Shown here: positions 7,950-17,014 of the stretch, one piece after another
Position numbering within the stretch: position 1 is the first letter of the stretch
How the letters are laid out: each line of letters opens with the position of its first letter
NCBI GenBank assembly: GCA_001898965.1
Contig: MKVW01000003.1
Span: forward strand, 547,705 to 611,704
Reading direction: 5' to 3'
DNA: 64,000 bases
From: Rhizobiales bacterium 62-17
GTDB lineage: Bacteria; Pseudomonadota; Alphaproteobacteria; Rhizobiales; Beijerinckiaceae
Translations under genes and position numbers: made by a program
Notes under the pieces: model-generated
Seen by the model: the letters and a program-made list of their open reading frames with translations, nothing else
Databases searched by the model: none
What the model was told of the DNA's origin: nothing

Positions 7950-8959
7950 AAACCTCTGCTTCACTCCTTCATCATGTGATGCGTCGCCGTACGCTGTTGG
8001 CTTTCGCATTCGCGACGGGCGCCGCTTTCGCTGTGCCATCGCTTGGTCAGGCTCAAAGCGATTATCCCAATCGCCCGCTGCGCCTGCTGGTCGGTTATTC
8101 GGCCGGCGGTGGCGTGGATCTGGCGGCGCGCTTGCTGGCCGCCCGTCTGTCCACGGCGCTGGGCCAGCAGATCGTGGTCGAGAACCGCGTCGGTGCCTCA
8201 GGTCAGATCGCGGCGGACGCCGTGGCCAAAGCCCCGCCCGATGGTTACACGCTGATGATGGGCGAAAGCGCCATGCTGATCGCCAAAATATTGCAGCCCA
8301 AGACCGCGCTTGATCCGCTGACCAGCTTCAGTCCCGTGGCGAGTGTCTTCGTCTCGCCGTTGGTCATCATTTCCGGCAACGCCTTTCCAGCCAAGACGCC
8401 GGCGGAACTCGTGCAGCATCTGAAGGCCAATCCGGGTCGCTATTCCTATGCGTCTTCGGGCGTGGGCACGGTGCAGCATCTGGGCTTCGAAGTCCTCAAA
8501 GCGGCGACCGGCGCCGTCGTCGTGCATGTGCCTTATCGCGGCGCGGCCCAGATCGTCACCGATGTCGCCAGTGGGCAGGTGCCGTTGGGCGTTGTCAGCG
8601 TGACGTCCGCGGTCGCCCAGGCCAAGGCCGGCGAGCTGCGCGCGCTGGCGCTTATGAATCCCGGACGCGTCGAAGGGGCGGAAAGCGTCGCGCCGCTCGC
8701 GGATGCTCTGCCCGGCTTCAACGTGGCGCCGCGTCTGTTTGTGCTTGCACCCAACGGCACGCCGGCTGATGTGGTGGGCAAACTCTCCGCCGCGATCAAG
8801 ACCGTGCTAGATCAGCCAGAAATGGCGACCGCCGCAACGGCCCAGGGTACGGCGACCGCTTATCTTGCTTCCGATGCGCTCGGCAAAGAAATGATCGCGG
8901 AGACCGCGCGCTGGCGCCGGATCGTCGCGGAACAGCGCATTGCAGTGGAGGCCAACTGA
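7946..8959 (+). CDS. Bug-family (TctC) tricarboxylate-type substrate-binding protein
   Basis: The 337-aa product is a periplasmic Bug protein: a signal peptide (after RRRTLLAFAFATGAAFA) is followed by the family start YPNRPLRLLVGYSAGGGVD, the central IVVENR-G-A-SGQ motif and VPYRGAAQ. Bug proteins capture carboxylates or related ligands for TctAB membrane partners. It overlaps the enolase gene by 4 bp (ATGA), so the two are translationally coupled and probably handle the same ligand. No TctAB pair is adjacent; it may use the complete system at 37.3-40.3 kb or another copy. Confidence 0.87.
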   Translation: MKTSASLLHHVMRRRTLLAFAFATGAAFAVPSLGQAQSDYPNRPLRLLVGYSAGGGVDLAARLLAARLSTALGQQIVVENRVGASGQIAADAVAKAPPDGYTLMMGESAMLIAKILQPKTALDPLTSFSPVASVFVSPLVIISGNAFPAKTPAELVQHLKANPGRYSYASSGVGTVQHLGFEVLKAATGAVVVHVPYRGAAQIVTDVASGQVPLGVVSVTSAVAQAKAGELRALALMNPGRVEGAESVAPLADALPGFNVAPRLFVLAPNGTPADVVGKLSAAIKTVLDQPEMATAATAQGTATAYLASDALGKEMIAETARWRRIVAEQRIAVEAN

Positions 8960-9131
8960 CCAGGCGATGCGATCGCTTTAGCCTCATCGTCTTAGAACAT
9001 ACGACAGGGTCCCTTATCCTCGTGACGAAATAATCGTGCGGGTCGCGATTGTTATCTTGCCTACGCGCGCAAGAAGCGGCAGCTTAAGCGCAATGGCGCC
9101 GACAGCAGCGCCGACGCGGGGGAGGAAGACG

Positions 9132-10112
9132 ATGGTCCGCAAGGGAGGGGCCGTACTGGGCCTGTTGACGGCCCTCATTATGTTGGGCGTGCAGGTTCCG
9201 GGACTGGCCGTCGCGCAACAGAGTTATCCTTCGCGGCCCATCCATATTCTGCTTGGCTTTGCGGCCGGCAGCGGCGCCGACATCGGCGCGCGTTTCGTCT
9301 CGTCCGAATTGCAGAAGCGCGCCGGCCAGCCGGTCATCATCGAAAACAGGCCCGGGGCCGGCAGCAATATCGCCATCGGACTGGCGGCGAAGGCCAAGCC
9401 CGACGGCTATACCTTGCTGCTTGCGGCGAGTTCCGCCATGGCGGGCAGCCGTTTTCTCTATCGCGATTTCAAGATCGAGACCGACAAAGAGTTCGAACCG
9501 ATAGCCGTTCTCTTCGATGCGGCCTTCGTCATCACCGTCGCGCCGGACTCGCCCTTGCAAAGCGTCGCCGCATTGACCGAGCGGCTGAAGGGCAAGACGC
9601 GCAACCGTTATGGTTACACCAATCAGACGGGCCAGCTCGCCGCTGCTTACTATCTCGCCCAGGTAGGCGCGAGTGCCGAGCCGGTTTCCTATCGCACCGC
9701 CGCCGATGCGGTGGCCGACGTGGCGAGCGGCACGCTGGAGTTCATGGTGCTCGACGGCGGGTTCGCCGCCGGTGCCGTGCGCAACAACAAGATCAAGGCT
9801 CTGGCGGTGACGACGGCGGAGCGTTCGGTGAGCCTGCCGCAAATTCCGACCATGGCGGAGGCGGGCGTCAAGGATTTCGTCTTTGCTCCGTTTTGGGCGG
9901 TCTACGCGCCGCGCGGTACGCCGGGCGATATCGTCAAGACACTGCAAGGCTGGTTGCGCGAGATCTATACGTCCGACGCGGCGCGCCAGCATCATGCGAT
10001 CACCGGGAGCAATGTGCGCTTTCAAGACGACACGGCTTTGCGTCAGCGTTTGCGTGTTGAGGTTGAAGATTGGGCCAAGGCGGTCAAAGCCGCCGGGATC
10101 GAGCCGCAATAA
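9132..10112 (+). CDS. Bug-family (TctC) substrate-binding protein, tandem copy 1
   Basis: A 326-aa Bug protein with a cleavable signal peptide (hydrophobic run to about residue 30, AVAQQ cleavage region). The start at 9132 is preceded by GGGGGAGGAAG; longer frames upstream lack such a site. Family landmarks are LGFAAGSGADI, VIIENRPGAGSN and AEAGVKDF. It closely resembles the next gene, with long shared blocks such as GYTNQT and PTMAEAGVKDF, so the two look like a tandem duplication with different ligand pockets. Confidence 0.87.
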   Translation: MVRKGGAVLGLLTALIMLGVQVPGLAVAQQSYPSRPIHILLGFAAGSGADIGARFVSSELQKRAGQPVIIENRPGAGSNIAIGLAAKAKPDGYTLLLAASSAMAGSRFLYRDFKIETDKEFEPIAVLFDAAFVITVAPDSPLQSVAALTERLKGKTRNRYGYTNQTGQLAAAYYLAQVGASAEPVSYRTAADAVADVASGTLEFMVLDGGFAAGAVRNNKIKALAVTTAERSVSLPQIPTMAEAGVKDFVFAPFWAVYAPRGTPGDIVKTLQGWLREIYTSDAARQHHAITGSNVRFQDDTALRQRLRVEVEDWAKAVKAAGIEPQ

Positions 10113-10133
10113 GCGGCCATTTGGGAGGAAGAC

Positions 10134-11114
10134 ATGGATCGACGGCATGTTCTAGGACTGCTCGGCGCTGCGCCGATCGCTTATGCAACGACGGGCTTTG
10201 AGAGCGTTCGTGCCGAAAGCGATTATCCAACACAACCGATCAAGGCTTTGGTTGGTTTCGCGGCCGGGAGCGGCGCCGACATTCTGGCGCGCTTCTACAG
10301 CAAGAAACTGTCGGACTTGTGCGGCAGGCCGGTGCTGATCGAAAACCGACCTGGAGCCACGAGCAATATCGCTCTTTCGCTCGCCGCCAATGCCAAGCCC
10401 GACGGCTATACGATCGTCTATTCGGCGAATTCGAACATGGCCGGCAATCCGTTCATGTTCAAGGATCTCTCCTTCGACGTTGAGAAGGATTTCACGCCGC
10501 TGGCGCTGCTGTCGCAGACGACTTTCTTTCTGGTGGTGGCGCCCAACTCACCGTTCAACACTGTCGAGCAACTGACCAAACATCTGCTCGGCCAGCAGGA
10601 GAAGAACAAATACGGTTATACGAACCAAACGGCTCATATCGGCACCGAATATTATATGTCGCTGACGGGCATCAAAGCCGTTCCGGTGGCTTATCGCACC
10701 GCCGTGGATGCGATGGGCGATCTGGCCAATGGCGGCATCGATTTCATGATCATCGACGGTACGTTTGGATCGGGGCAGGTGAAGGCGGGCAAATTGAAAC
10801 CGCTGGCGGTGACGGCGGTGACGCGCCATCCAACCTTTCCCAACGTTCCGACGATGGCGGAGGCGGGCGTGAAGGATTTTGAATTTACTTCGTGGTGGGC
10901 GGCCTGGGCGCCGAAAGATACGCCGCGCGAGATCGTCGACAAGCTCGAAGGCTGGTTCGGCAAGATCATGGCGCAGGACGAGACGCGGGCATTTCTCGAG
11001 CCCAATGCCGGCACGCCACTGAAGGGCGGATCCAAGGAGGCGCGCGAGAAGCAGCGCGTTGAAATCCAGAAATGGAAACGCGCTACCGAGGCGGCCGGCA
11101 TCAAGCCGCTATGA
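10134..11114 (+). CDS. Bug-family (TctC) substrate-binding protein, tandem copy 2
   Basis: This 326-aa Bug protein has an N-terminal RRHVLGLLGAAPIAYA export signal and family landmarks VGFAAGSGADI, IENRPGATSN and YGYTNQT. It begins 21 bp after its paralogue, with GGGAGGAAG before the ATG, so the two are cotranscribed. It ends 3 bp from the convergent tarD gene, leaving no room for a separate terminator. A role in D-tartrate or related hydroxy-acid uptake is plausible from that context, but is inference. Confidence 0.87.
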   Translation: MDRRHVLGLLGAAPIAYATTGFESVRAESDYPTQPIKALVGFAAGSGADILARFYSKKLSDLCGRPVLIENRPGATSNIALSLAANAKPDGYTIVYSANSNMAGNPFMFKDLSFDVEKDFTPLALLSQTTFFLVVAPNSPFNTVEQLTKHLLGQQEKNKYGYTNQTAHIGTEYYMSLTGIKAVPVAYRTAVDAMGDLANGGIDFMIIDGTFGSGQVKAGKLKPLAVTAVTRHPTFPNVPTMAEAGVKDFEFTSWWAAWAPKDTPREIVDKLEGWFGKIMAQDETRAFLEPNAGTPLKGGSKEAREKQRVEIQKWKRATEAAGIKPL

Positions 11115-11117
11115 TTT

Positions 11118-12287
11118 TTATTCGGCCAGCTCTCGCATGACCTTGATCAGATCGGATTTGCCTTCGAAACCGATGCCGGGCAAATCCGGCATGGTGATAT
11201 GGCCATTTTCGACCTTCACGCCATCGGGGAAGCCGCCATAGGGCTGGAATAGATCCGGATAGCTTTCATTGCCGCCGAGACCGAGGCCGGCGGCGATGTT
11301 GAGCGACATCTGATGGCCGCCATGGGGAATGCAACGCGATGGCGACCAGCCGAACTGGCGCAGCACGTCGAGCGTACGAAGATATTCGACCAGGCCATAG
11401 GAGAGGGCGCAATCGAATTGCAGGTAGTCGCGATCGGCGCGCATGCCGCTATAGCGGAGCAGGTTGCGGGCGTCCTGATGGGAAAACAGATTCTCGCCGG
11501 TTGCCATCGGCGCGTCGTAAAACTCCGAGATGGCGGCTTGTAGCGCATAGTCGAGAGGATCGCCGATTTCTTCGTACCAGAAGAGCGGATAGTCGCGCAG
11601 CATCTTGGCATAGGCGATGCCGGTCTCCAGATCGAAACGGCCGTTGGCATCGACGGCGAGCTGGGCTTGCGTCCCAATCTCTTTCAAGACCGCTTCGATC
11701 CGTGCCCGATCCTCATCGATCGGCGCGCCGCCGATCTTCATTTTGACGACGGTGTAGCCGCGATCGACATAGCTGCGCATTTCGGCTTGCAAGGCGCTGT
11801 TGTCCTTGCCCGGATAGTAGTAACCGCCGGCGGCATAGACGAAGACTTTCGGATTGGCTTCCTTGCCCTTCATGTCGGCGAGCAGCCGGAACAGCGGCTT
11901 GCCTTCGATCTTGGCGACCGCATCCCAGATCGCCATGTCGAGCGTGCCGACGGCGACCGAGCGTTCGCCATGGCCGCCCGGCTTTTCGTTGGTCATCATC
12001 GTCGCCCAGATCTTGAACGGATCGAGATTGGTCCCGGTATCGTTCAGCAGGCTTTCGGGGGCGGCTTGCAGGATGCGATCCTTGAAGCGCTCACGGATGA
12101 GGCCGCCCTGGCCATAGCGGCCGTTGGAGTTGAAGCCATAGCCGACGACCCGGCGACCGTCGCGCACGACATCGGTGACGACGGCCACCAGGCTCGCGGT
12201 CATTTTACTGAAGTCGATATAGGCGTTGCGAATGGGCGAGGCGATCGGCTTCGTCACTTCGCACACATCAACGATACGCATGTTCAT
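11118..12287 (-). CDS. tarD: D(-)-tartrate dehydratase
   Basis: This 389-aa enolase-superfamily enzyme dehydrates D-tartrate to oxaloacetate. From memory it resembles Bradyrhizobium TarD along its whole length. Counted from the ATG at 12287, the catalytic set falls at K182/K184, D213, E239, E265 and H322, the numbers I recall for the characterised enzyme; this both supports the function and fixes the start. An ATG two codons later (12281) has the better-spaced GGGGG, so either may be used. It is divergent from a LysR gene with a palindromic T-N11-A box between them. Confidence 0.92.
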   Translation of the reverse strand: MNMRIVDVCEVTKPIASPIRNAYIDFSKMTASLVAVVTDVVRDGRRVVGYGFNSNGRYGQGGLIRERFKDRILQAAPESLLNDTGTNLDPFKIWATMMTNEKPGGHGERSVAVGTLDMAIWDAVAKIEGKPLFRLLADMKGKEANPKVFVYAAGGYYYPGKDNSALQAEMRSYVDRGYTVVKMKIGGAPIDEDRARIEAVLKEIGTQAQLAVDANGRFDLETGIAYAKMLRDYPLFWYEEIGDPLDYALQAAISEFYDAPMATGENLFSHQDARNLLRYSGMRADRDYLQFDCALSYGLVEYLRTLDVLRQFGWSPSRCIPHGGHQMSLNIAAGLGLGGNESYPDLFQPYGGFPDGVKVENGHITMPDLPGIGFEGKSDLIKVMRELAE

Positions 12288-12368
12288 CCCCCGGTGGCCT
12301 GGCTTGGCGAATGACCAATCCATGGGGGAGGCTGGGTTCCAAGTCCAATGCCGGTCCGGGCTATTTTG

Positions 12369-12383
12369 ATGCCGTTTTGGCAT
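12369..12383. promoter_or_regulatory. LysR box (T-N11-A) between tarD and its LysR gene
   Basis: ATGCC-GTTTT-GGCAT is a perfect dyad containing T-N11-A (T12370 to A12382). It lies 82 bp before tarD and 58 bp before the LysR start, in the divergent promoter region, where LysR regulators usually bind to repress themselves and activate the neighbour. Confidence 0.5.
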
Positions 12384-12440
12384 AGATGATTGTGCTATCA
12401 AGCTGTATAAAGGCCCAGAAACTCACCTTGATCTTGCCCA

Positions 12441-13367
12441 ATGAACACTACCAGCTTGGACAGTACGTGGTTCGCCGACCTTCAGGCGCTGGCCGAAACC
12501 CTGAACTTTTCGAGGGCGGCCGAGCGGCGGAACGTGACGCAGCCGGCGTTCGGCCGGCGCATCAAGGCACTGGAAGCCTGGTGCGGGATGGATCTCGTCG
12601 ATCGCACGACCCACAGGCTCAGCTTCACGCCCGCCGGCGCGATCATGCTGGAGGTGGCGAAGGACGTGACCCGCCGGCTGGAGCGGGGACGAACTGAGCT
12701 CGAACATCTGCGCGCCAGCACCGCGACTTTGACCTTCGCGGCGACCCACGCGCTGTCTTTCATCTTCTTTCCTGAGTGGGTTCGTCAGCTCGGCGGCGAT
12801 GCGCTGACCATGCCGATGCGCTTACTGTCCGACAATATGAATGAGTGCGAAAGATTGATGGTCGAAGGGCGGGCGCAGTTTTTGCTCTGCCATTACCATC
12901 CCGACAGCGTGATCAGTCTCGATCCATCCCATTTCCTGCATATCGAATTGGCGACGGATCGGCTCGTTCCGGTTACAGGCAGGAGCGAAGCGGGGTTGCC
13001 GCTTTATCAACTTCCGGGTTCGCGTGAGGCGCCGGTTCCACACCTCGCCTTTGAAGAGAAGTCAGGCATGGGCCGTATTCTGGCGTCCCATCTGTTTCGG
13101 CGCACTGATCAACTGCATTTGGCGACGGTTTTTACCTCCCATCTCGCCATGGTGTTGAAAGCGCTCGCCACCGACGGCAAGGGCGTGGCCTGGATTCCGC
13201 AAAGCCTGGCGCGTGACGAGTTGGGCAAGAATGGCCGGTTGAACCTAGCTGGCGCGGATCAATGGGCGGTGCCGGTCAAGATCGCGCTCTTTCGTCCGCG
13301 TGCCCGCATGGCTGATGTTGCAGAGGCTTTTTGGGCGCAGGTGCAGAAAAGCCATCGCGGCCTTTAG
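12441..13367 (+). CDS. LysR-family regulator, probable activator of tarD
   Basis: The 308-aa protein has a LysR HTH at about residues 8-67 (LNFSRAAERRNVTQPAFGRR) followed by an effector-binding domain. It is transcribed away from tarD, with a palindromic LysR box in the 153-bp gap, so control of D-tartrate use is the likely role. No strong Shine-Dalgarno precedes the ATG at 12441. Its 3' end overlaps the convergent IclR gene by 4 bp. Confidence 0.85.
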   Translation: MNTTSLDSTWFADLQALAETLNFSRAAERRNVTQPAFGRRIKALEAWCGMDLVDRTTHRLSFTPAGAIMLEVAKDVTRRLERGRTELEHLRASTATLTFAATHALSFIFFPEWVRQLGGDALTMPMRLLSDNMNECERLMVEGRAQFLLCHYHPDSVISLDPSHFLHIELATDRLVPVTGRSEAGLPLYQLPGSREAPVPHLAFEEKSGMGRILASHLFRRTDQLHLATVFTSHLAMVLKALATDGKGVAWIPQSLARDELGKNGRLNLAGADQWAVPVKIALFRPRARMADVAEAFWAQVQKSHRGL

Positions 13368-14197
13368 CTGGCTGCGGGCGCCGCGTAGCCCAGTGCCTGG
13401 GATAGAAGTTCGGCGGCCGAGAGCAGTTGCGGCACGATCTTGTCGTCGATCTCGCTCTGATCGGTCAGCGTCGAAGCGGCCGAAACATTGATCGAGGCAA
13501 TGATATTGCCGCTGACATCGCGCAGGGCCGCGGCGGCGCTGGCGACACCGGCCTGAAAGCCACCGATGTGGACGACATAACCGCGCGCGCGGTCTTGCCG
13601 CAGTTGTTCAAGCAGTGTCGGCAGATCCGAGATGGTTCTCGGTCCCGCCGCATTGAGCGGGGTTTCGCGATAAAGCGCGATGACCTCGTCTTCGCTCATA
13701 TGTGCGAGTAAGATGCGGCCCATGGTGGTGGCATAGGCTGGAAGGCGGCTACCGACATGCACGATGCTCGCAAGCCCTTGCCGGGTCGGCACACGCAACA
13801 GATAGACGACATCCTTGCCCTCGAGCACGCCGAGATGGGCCGACCAGCCCGTGCGGTCGCGCAGGACTTCCAGATGCGGCAGCGCCACCTGCACGAGATC
13901 GCGCGAGGCCAGATAGCCATAGCCGAGCCGCAGCACGGAAGGGCCGAGCGTGTAGCTGCGGGTTTCGGGCTGATGGTTGAGGAAGCCGAGTTCGGTCAAG
14001 GTATAAGCGATGCGGAACACCGCCGAACGGGTGACACCGACTGCATCGGCCAGTTCGCGCAGGGTCAGCCGTGGCCGCTCCGGCGAAAAAGCCAGCAGAA
14101 CGGCCAGGCCGCGCACCAGGCCCGGCACGATATAGCGGTCGGTTTGTTCGCTCAGCAGCCGAGTGAGATCGGCGGCATCATCGAGGTGTTTGCCCAT
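13364..14197 (-). CDS. IclR-family transcriptional regulator
   Basis: This 277-aa protein has an IclR-type winged HTH (about residues 22-85; LTLRELADAVGVTRSAVFRIAYTL covers the recognition region) and a C-terminal GAF-like effector domain. IclR proteins usually control adjacent catabolic genes. It is divergent from the double-cupin gene across 65 bp, and an 8-bp direct repeat (ATAAAACG) covers its own start codon region. The cupin gene is therefore its most likely target. Confidence 0.87.
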   Translation of the reverse strand: MGKHLDDAADLTRLLSEQTDRYIVPGLVRGLAVLLAFSPERPRLTLRELADAVGVTRSAVFRIAYTLTELGFLNHQPETRSYTLGPSVLRLGYGYLASRDLVQVALPHLEVLRDRTGWSAHLGVLEGKDVVYLLRVPTRQGLASIVHVGSRLPAYATTMGRILLAHMSEDEVIALYRETPLNAAGPRTISDLPTLLEQLRQDRARGYVVHIGGFQAGVASAAAALRDVSGNIIASINVSAASTLTDQSEIDDKIVPQLLSAAELLSQALGYAAPAAS

Positions 14198-14222
14198 AAA
14201 ACGCTATATCGCATATAAAACG
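14196..14222. promoter_or_regulatory. Direct repeat ATAAAACG x2, candidate IclR operator
   Basis: ATAAAACG occurs at 14196-14203 and again at 14215-14222, a 19-bp period (about two helical turns) in AT-rich sequence between the IclR gene and the cupin gene. The first copy overlaps the IclR start codon, which would suit autorepression. TATA-TCGCA-TATA between the copies adds dyad symmetry. Confidence 0.35.
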
Positions 14223-14262
14223 ATTTTTGGGTAGAGGTCATTCAGCATCAGCGGAGACACCA

Positions 14263-15210
14263 ATGAACATCATGGTCCCGAACCCCAGCTCGCTCGAAGC
14301 CGAATTGCAGCGCAACGTCGGCCGGCATGTCGCCAAAGTGTTCGACTGGGATGCCTTTCCCAGCAACAGCGGCTTTCCCGATCTGTTGCGGGCGCAGATG
14401 CGCTACATCGGCGCCGGCGGCTCGCCGAAGGTCGGCGACACGTCGACGCTAAAGCCCGAACATTTCACCGTCAGCCTCATCTATAAGCCGGTCGGCAAAT
14501 ATGCCGCCTGCCATGCGCACGAGATCGAAGAGAGTTTCCTGATACTCGACGGCGTGCTGACCGTCGGCTGGGAACGCGATGGCGAAGTGGTCGAAGTTCG
14601 CCTTGGCCCGAAGGACATGATCCTCAACGCACGCGATGTCGGCCATGGTTTCCGCAACGACGGTGTCGAGCCGGTGCTGATGTCGATCAGCGTCGATGTC
14701 GGCAAGCCGCTGCCGCCGCGCTATCTCTATCACCCGAAGAACACGGCGCCGGAACTGGCGCGCAGCTTCGGCGCGGCGCCGGGCAAGACCTTGCCGTTCG
14801 ATGTGGCCGGTTCGCATCCGCTGCAGAAGCAGATGGCGCAATATGTCATCCGCTACAGCGAACAGCCGACGCAGTGGGATCCGGCCGGTTTTACTCGCAA
14901 GGTTTATGTCGGGCCGGGCGGCGTTCAGTCTGACACCTGCCGCAAGGAAATGCTCGGCATTCCGGTCGGCGTTGGCGTGAAGCCCTACGCGCGCGACGTG
15001 GAAGACGCGTTCCTTGTGGTCGACGGCAGCCTGACGGTCGGTTGGGAAGAGAATGGCGTGAAGACCGAGGTGGAACTCGGACCGCGTGATCTCGTCCTCA
15101 ATCCGGCGGGCCGGCGCCACTGGTTCCGCAACAACAGCGCCGGACCATGCAACGTCTGGTCGGTGATCGGCACCGAAAAGCCCGAGACGGTCGTTTTCGA
15201 ACGCGCCTGA
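14263..15210 (+). CDS. Double-cupin protein with a degenerate second domain
   Basis: The 315-aa protein carries two cupin domains. Domain 1 (about 62-145) keeps a metal set: H84, H86, E90 and H128. Domain 2 (about 220-305) aligns to it, but the equivalents are Y242, R244, D248 and H286, so it has probably lost metal binding and serves dimerisation or ligand sensing. The two-domain plan resembles gentisate-1,2-dioxygenase-like bicupins, but I cannot assign a reaction. The ATG at 14263 follows GGAGA. A strong intrinsic terminator follows the gene. Confidence 0.75.
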   Translation: MNIMVPNPSSLEAELQRNVGRHVAKVFDWDAFPSNSGFPDLLRAQMRYIGAGGSPKVGDTSTLKPEHFTVSLIYKPVGKYAACHAHEIEESFLILDGVLTVGWERDGEVVEVRLGPKDMILNARDVGHGFRNDGVEPVLMSISVDVGKPLPPRYLYHPKNTAPELARSFGAAPGKTLPFDVAGSHPLQKQMAQYVIRYSEQPTQWDPAGFTRKVYVGPGGVQSDTCRKEMLGIPVGVGVKPYARDVEDAFLVVDGSLTVGWEENGVKTEVELGPRDLVLNPAGRRHWFRNNSAGPCNVWSVIGTEKPETVVFERA

Positions 15211-15217
15211 TCATTTG

Positions 15218-15247
15218 AAGCCCGGCCGAAATTCAGCCGGGCTTTTT
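15218..15247 (+). terminator. Intrinsic terminator after the cupin gene
   Basis: AAGCCCGGC (15218-15226) pairs perfectly with GCCGGGCTT (15236-15244) around a 9-nt loop, and the T-run at 15243-15247 follows. It lies 7 bp beyond the cupin stop. Confidence 0.85.
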
Positions 15248-15328
15248 CGTCACAAGACGATGGTCTCGCCGATCCTGCGCGAAAGCCTCTGCATCATCGT
15301 CAGCGGAGAGTGTGGCGCGATCCATCGT

Positions 15329-15850
15329 TTAGCGTGACGCGGCCACGGCTCCCGCCTGCCGCTCGAGCAGGTTGAACGCGAAGTCGACGGCGGCGAGACG
15401 GATGGCTCTGCGGCTCAGTTCGCCGAAGCGTTGCTCGGAGTGAATGGTTTCGCCATTGCGGCGGGCCGCGGCGAAATGAACGAGGCCGACAGGCTTTTCG
15501 GCCGTGCCGCCGCCAGGGCCGGCGACGCCCGTGACGGCAACGGAGATGTCGGCTTTCGAATGAGCGAGGGCGCCTTCCGCCATGGCGATGGCGACAGGCT
15601 TGCTGACCGCGCCGTGCTTGGTGATCAGATCGACTGATACGCCGATCATCTCGTTCTTGCCGGCGTTGGAATACGTGACGAAGCCGCGTTCGACCACGTC
15701 GGAGGAGCCCGGGATTTCGGTGAGCAGTCCGGCGATCAGTCCGCCGGTGCAGGATTCAGCCGTGACCAATTGCAACTTGAGAGCACGGAACGTGTCGAGC
15801 AGGGCGGCTGCCCGTTCCATGCGCTTCTGTGAAAACGGCTGTTCCGACAT
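15329..15850 (-). CDS. pncC: CinA-family nicotinamide-nucleotide amidohydrolase (PncC type)
   Basis: This 173-aa protein is the stand-alone C-terminal CinA domain, which deamidates nicotinamide mononucleotide to nicotinate mononucleotide in NAD salvage. Landmarks are TAESCTGGLIAGLLTEIPGSS near residue 34 and the GVAGPGGG motif near 120. The ATG at 15850 follows GAGGAG. In Rhizobiales it normally lies between the Coq10-type gene and ispDF; here the neighbours are separated from it by insertions on both sides. Confidence 0.88.
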   Translation of the reverse strand: MSEQPFSQKRMERAAALLDTFRALKLQLVTAESCTGGLIAGLLTEIPGSSDVVERGFVTYSNAGKNEMIGVSVDLITKHGAVSKPVAIAMAEGALAHSKADISVAVTGVAGPGGGTAEKPVGLVHFAAARRNGETIHSEQRFGELSRRAIRLAAVDFAFNLLERQAGAVAASR

Positions 15851-15915
15851 GTAGGCTCCTCATCAAAGCGTTGAAAAGCTTTAGCAGAGCCTGCCAATGA
15901 TGGAAATTATGGGGC

Positions 15916-16782
15916 CTATCGGACCGCGAAATCGAGCCGTTCGCACTGAAAATTAGCGCCACAGAGATGATAGTCGATGCAATGTCCGGCCTCGACCGTG
16001 ATCGCGGCATCGACGCGACCGGCGGCGGTGAACAGCGCCGCAAAGCCATCGATCATGGATTGGTCTAACAGCCAAAGTTTCTCGCGCTCGCCCTGTCGAT
16101 AATGGACCGGTACGCGAACCTTGGGAGCCAGAAGCGGCAGACGTTGCTGCCACCCTCCGGTGATATCTGTCAGTTCCGACCGGGGAACCGTCGTATTGGC
16201 GATGTGACTGGCTATCGGCATATCGGCGGCGAAAGTGCCCTCCGGGCCGAACATCACCTGATCCTTCATCGGCGTCGGTAGTTCGACGAAATACTGCTGC
16301 GGCAGATGCGCATAGTTTTCCGCGTGATCCGGCGGTGTTTTGAGGCCGACACCTGAAATAGCAATCCCGGTCAATGTCCACGATGGTTGGAGCGCAGCCA
16401 TCGTCACCGTGATCGCGCCGCCAATGGAATGCCCGATAAGGAACACGGGGGCATCCGGTCGGCCAAGATCGCTCAGTAACTCGGGAACGCAGAAATTGAG
16501 ATATTCGGCGTTCTTGTGAATGAGATCGGGCGCGTCATCGAGTGGCGTCGAGTGGCCATAGCCCGGTCGATCGACGGCGATGATGTCGAAGCCCTTGGCG
16601 AGCGCTTGATCGAGAAGGGAATAGTTCGGAACGTCGAAATAAGCGCTTGTATAGGTGCCACCGTGGATGGCGATTACGACCGGCCGCGATGCGGCCTCCG
16701 GCTTTGTCGACCGTGCGCGACGTCCAGCGAGCATGGTTCCAGTCTTCGTCGATATTTCGAAGAGTTGCACCGGGCTGTTCAC
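15916..16782 (-). CDS. Alpha/beta hydrolase
   Basis: The protein (288 aa from the GTG at 16782) has the alpha/beta hydrolase fold: an oxyanion-loop HGGTYTS segment, a DRPGYGHS motif, the nucleophile elbow GHSIGG (Ser about 119) and a C-terminal catalytic His in AGHCIDYH. The GTG is preferred because GGGAGG sits 7 nt before it; that site would lie inside the reading frame of the upstream ATG at 16797. The substrate is unknown. It is divergent from a beta-lactamase-fold gene. Confidence 0.78.
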   Translation of the reverse strand: MNSPVQLFEISTKTGTMLAGRRARSTKPEAASRPVVIAIHGGTYTSAYFDVPNYSLLDQALAKGFDIIAVDRPGYGHSTPLDDAPDLIHKNAEYLNFCVPELLSDLGRPDAPVFLIGHSIGGAITVTMAALQPSWTLTGIAISGVGLKTPPDHAENYAHLPQQYFVELPTPMKDQVMFGPEGTFAADMPIASHIANTTVPRSELTDITGGWQQRLPLLAPKVRVPVHYRQGEREKLWLLDQSMIDGFAALFTAAGRVDAAITVEAGHCIDYHLCGANFQCERLDFAVR

Positions 16783-17014
16783 GTTCAATCCTCCCATGAT
16801 CGAATGAGAGGCGAGGGTATCAGGGCGATATTCGCGAGGAAGATGTCAGTTTTTTCCAACTGATGCCGTTCCAGTATCGCTGCTATTGATATCAGTTCTG
16901 CATCAACGCTGACGTTCTTTGCATTATACAAAATAATTTTCCGACCCATAAATGTCGCCAACACAGGCGGCGCGAAGCTGTTCGTCGGCGATGTTGCGAA
17001 ACGAGGGGGAAATA

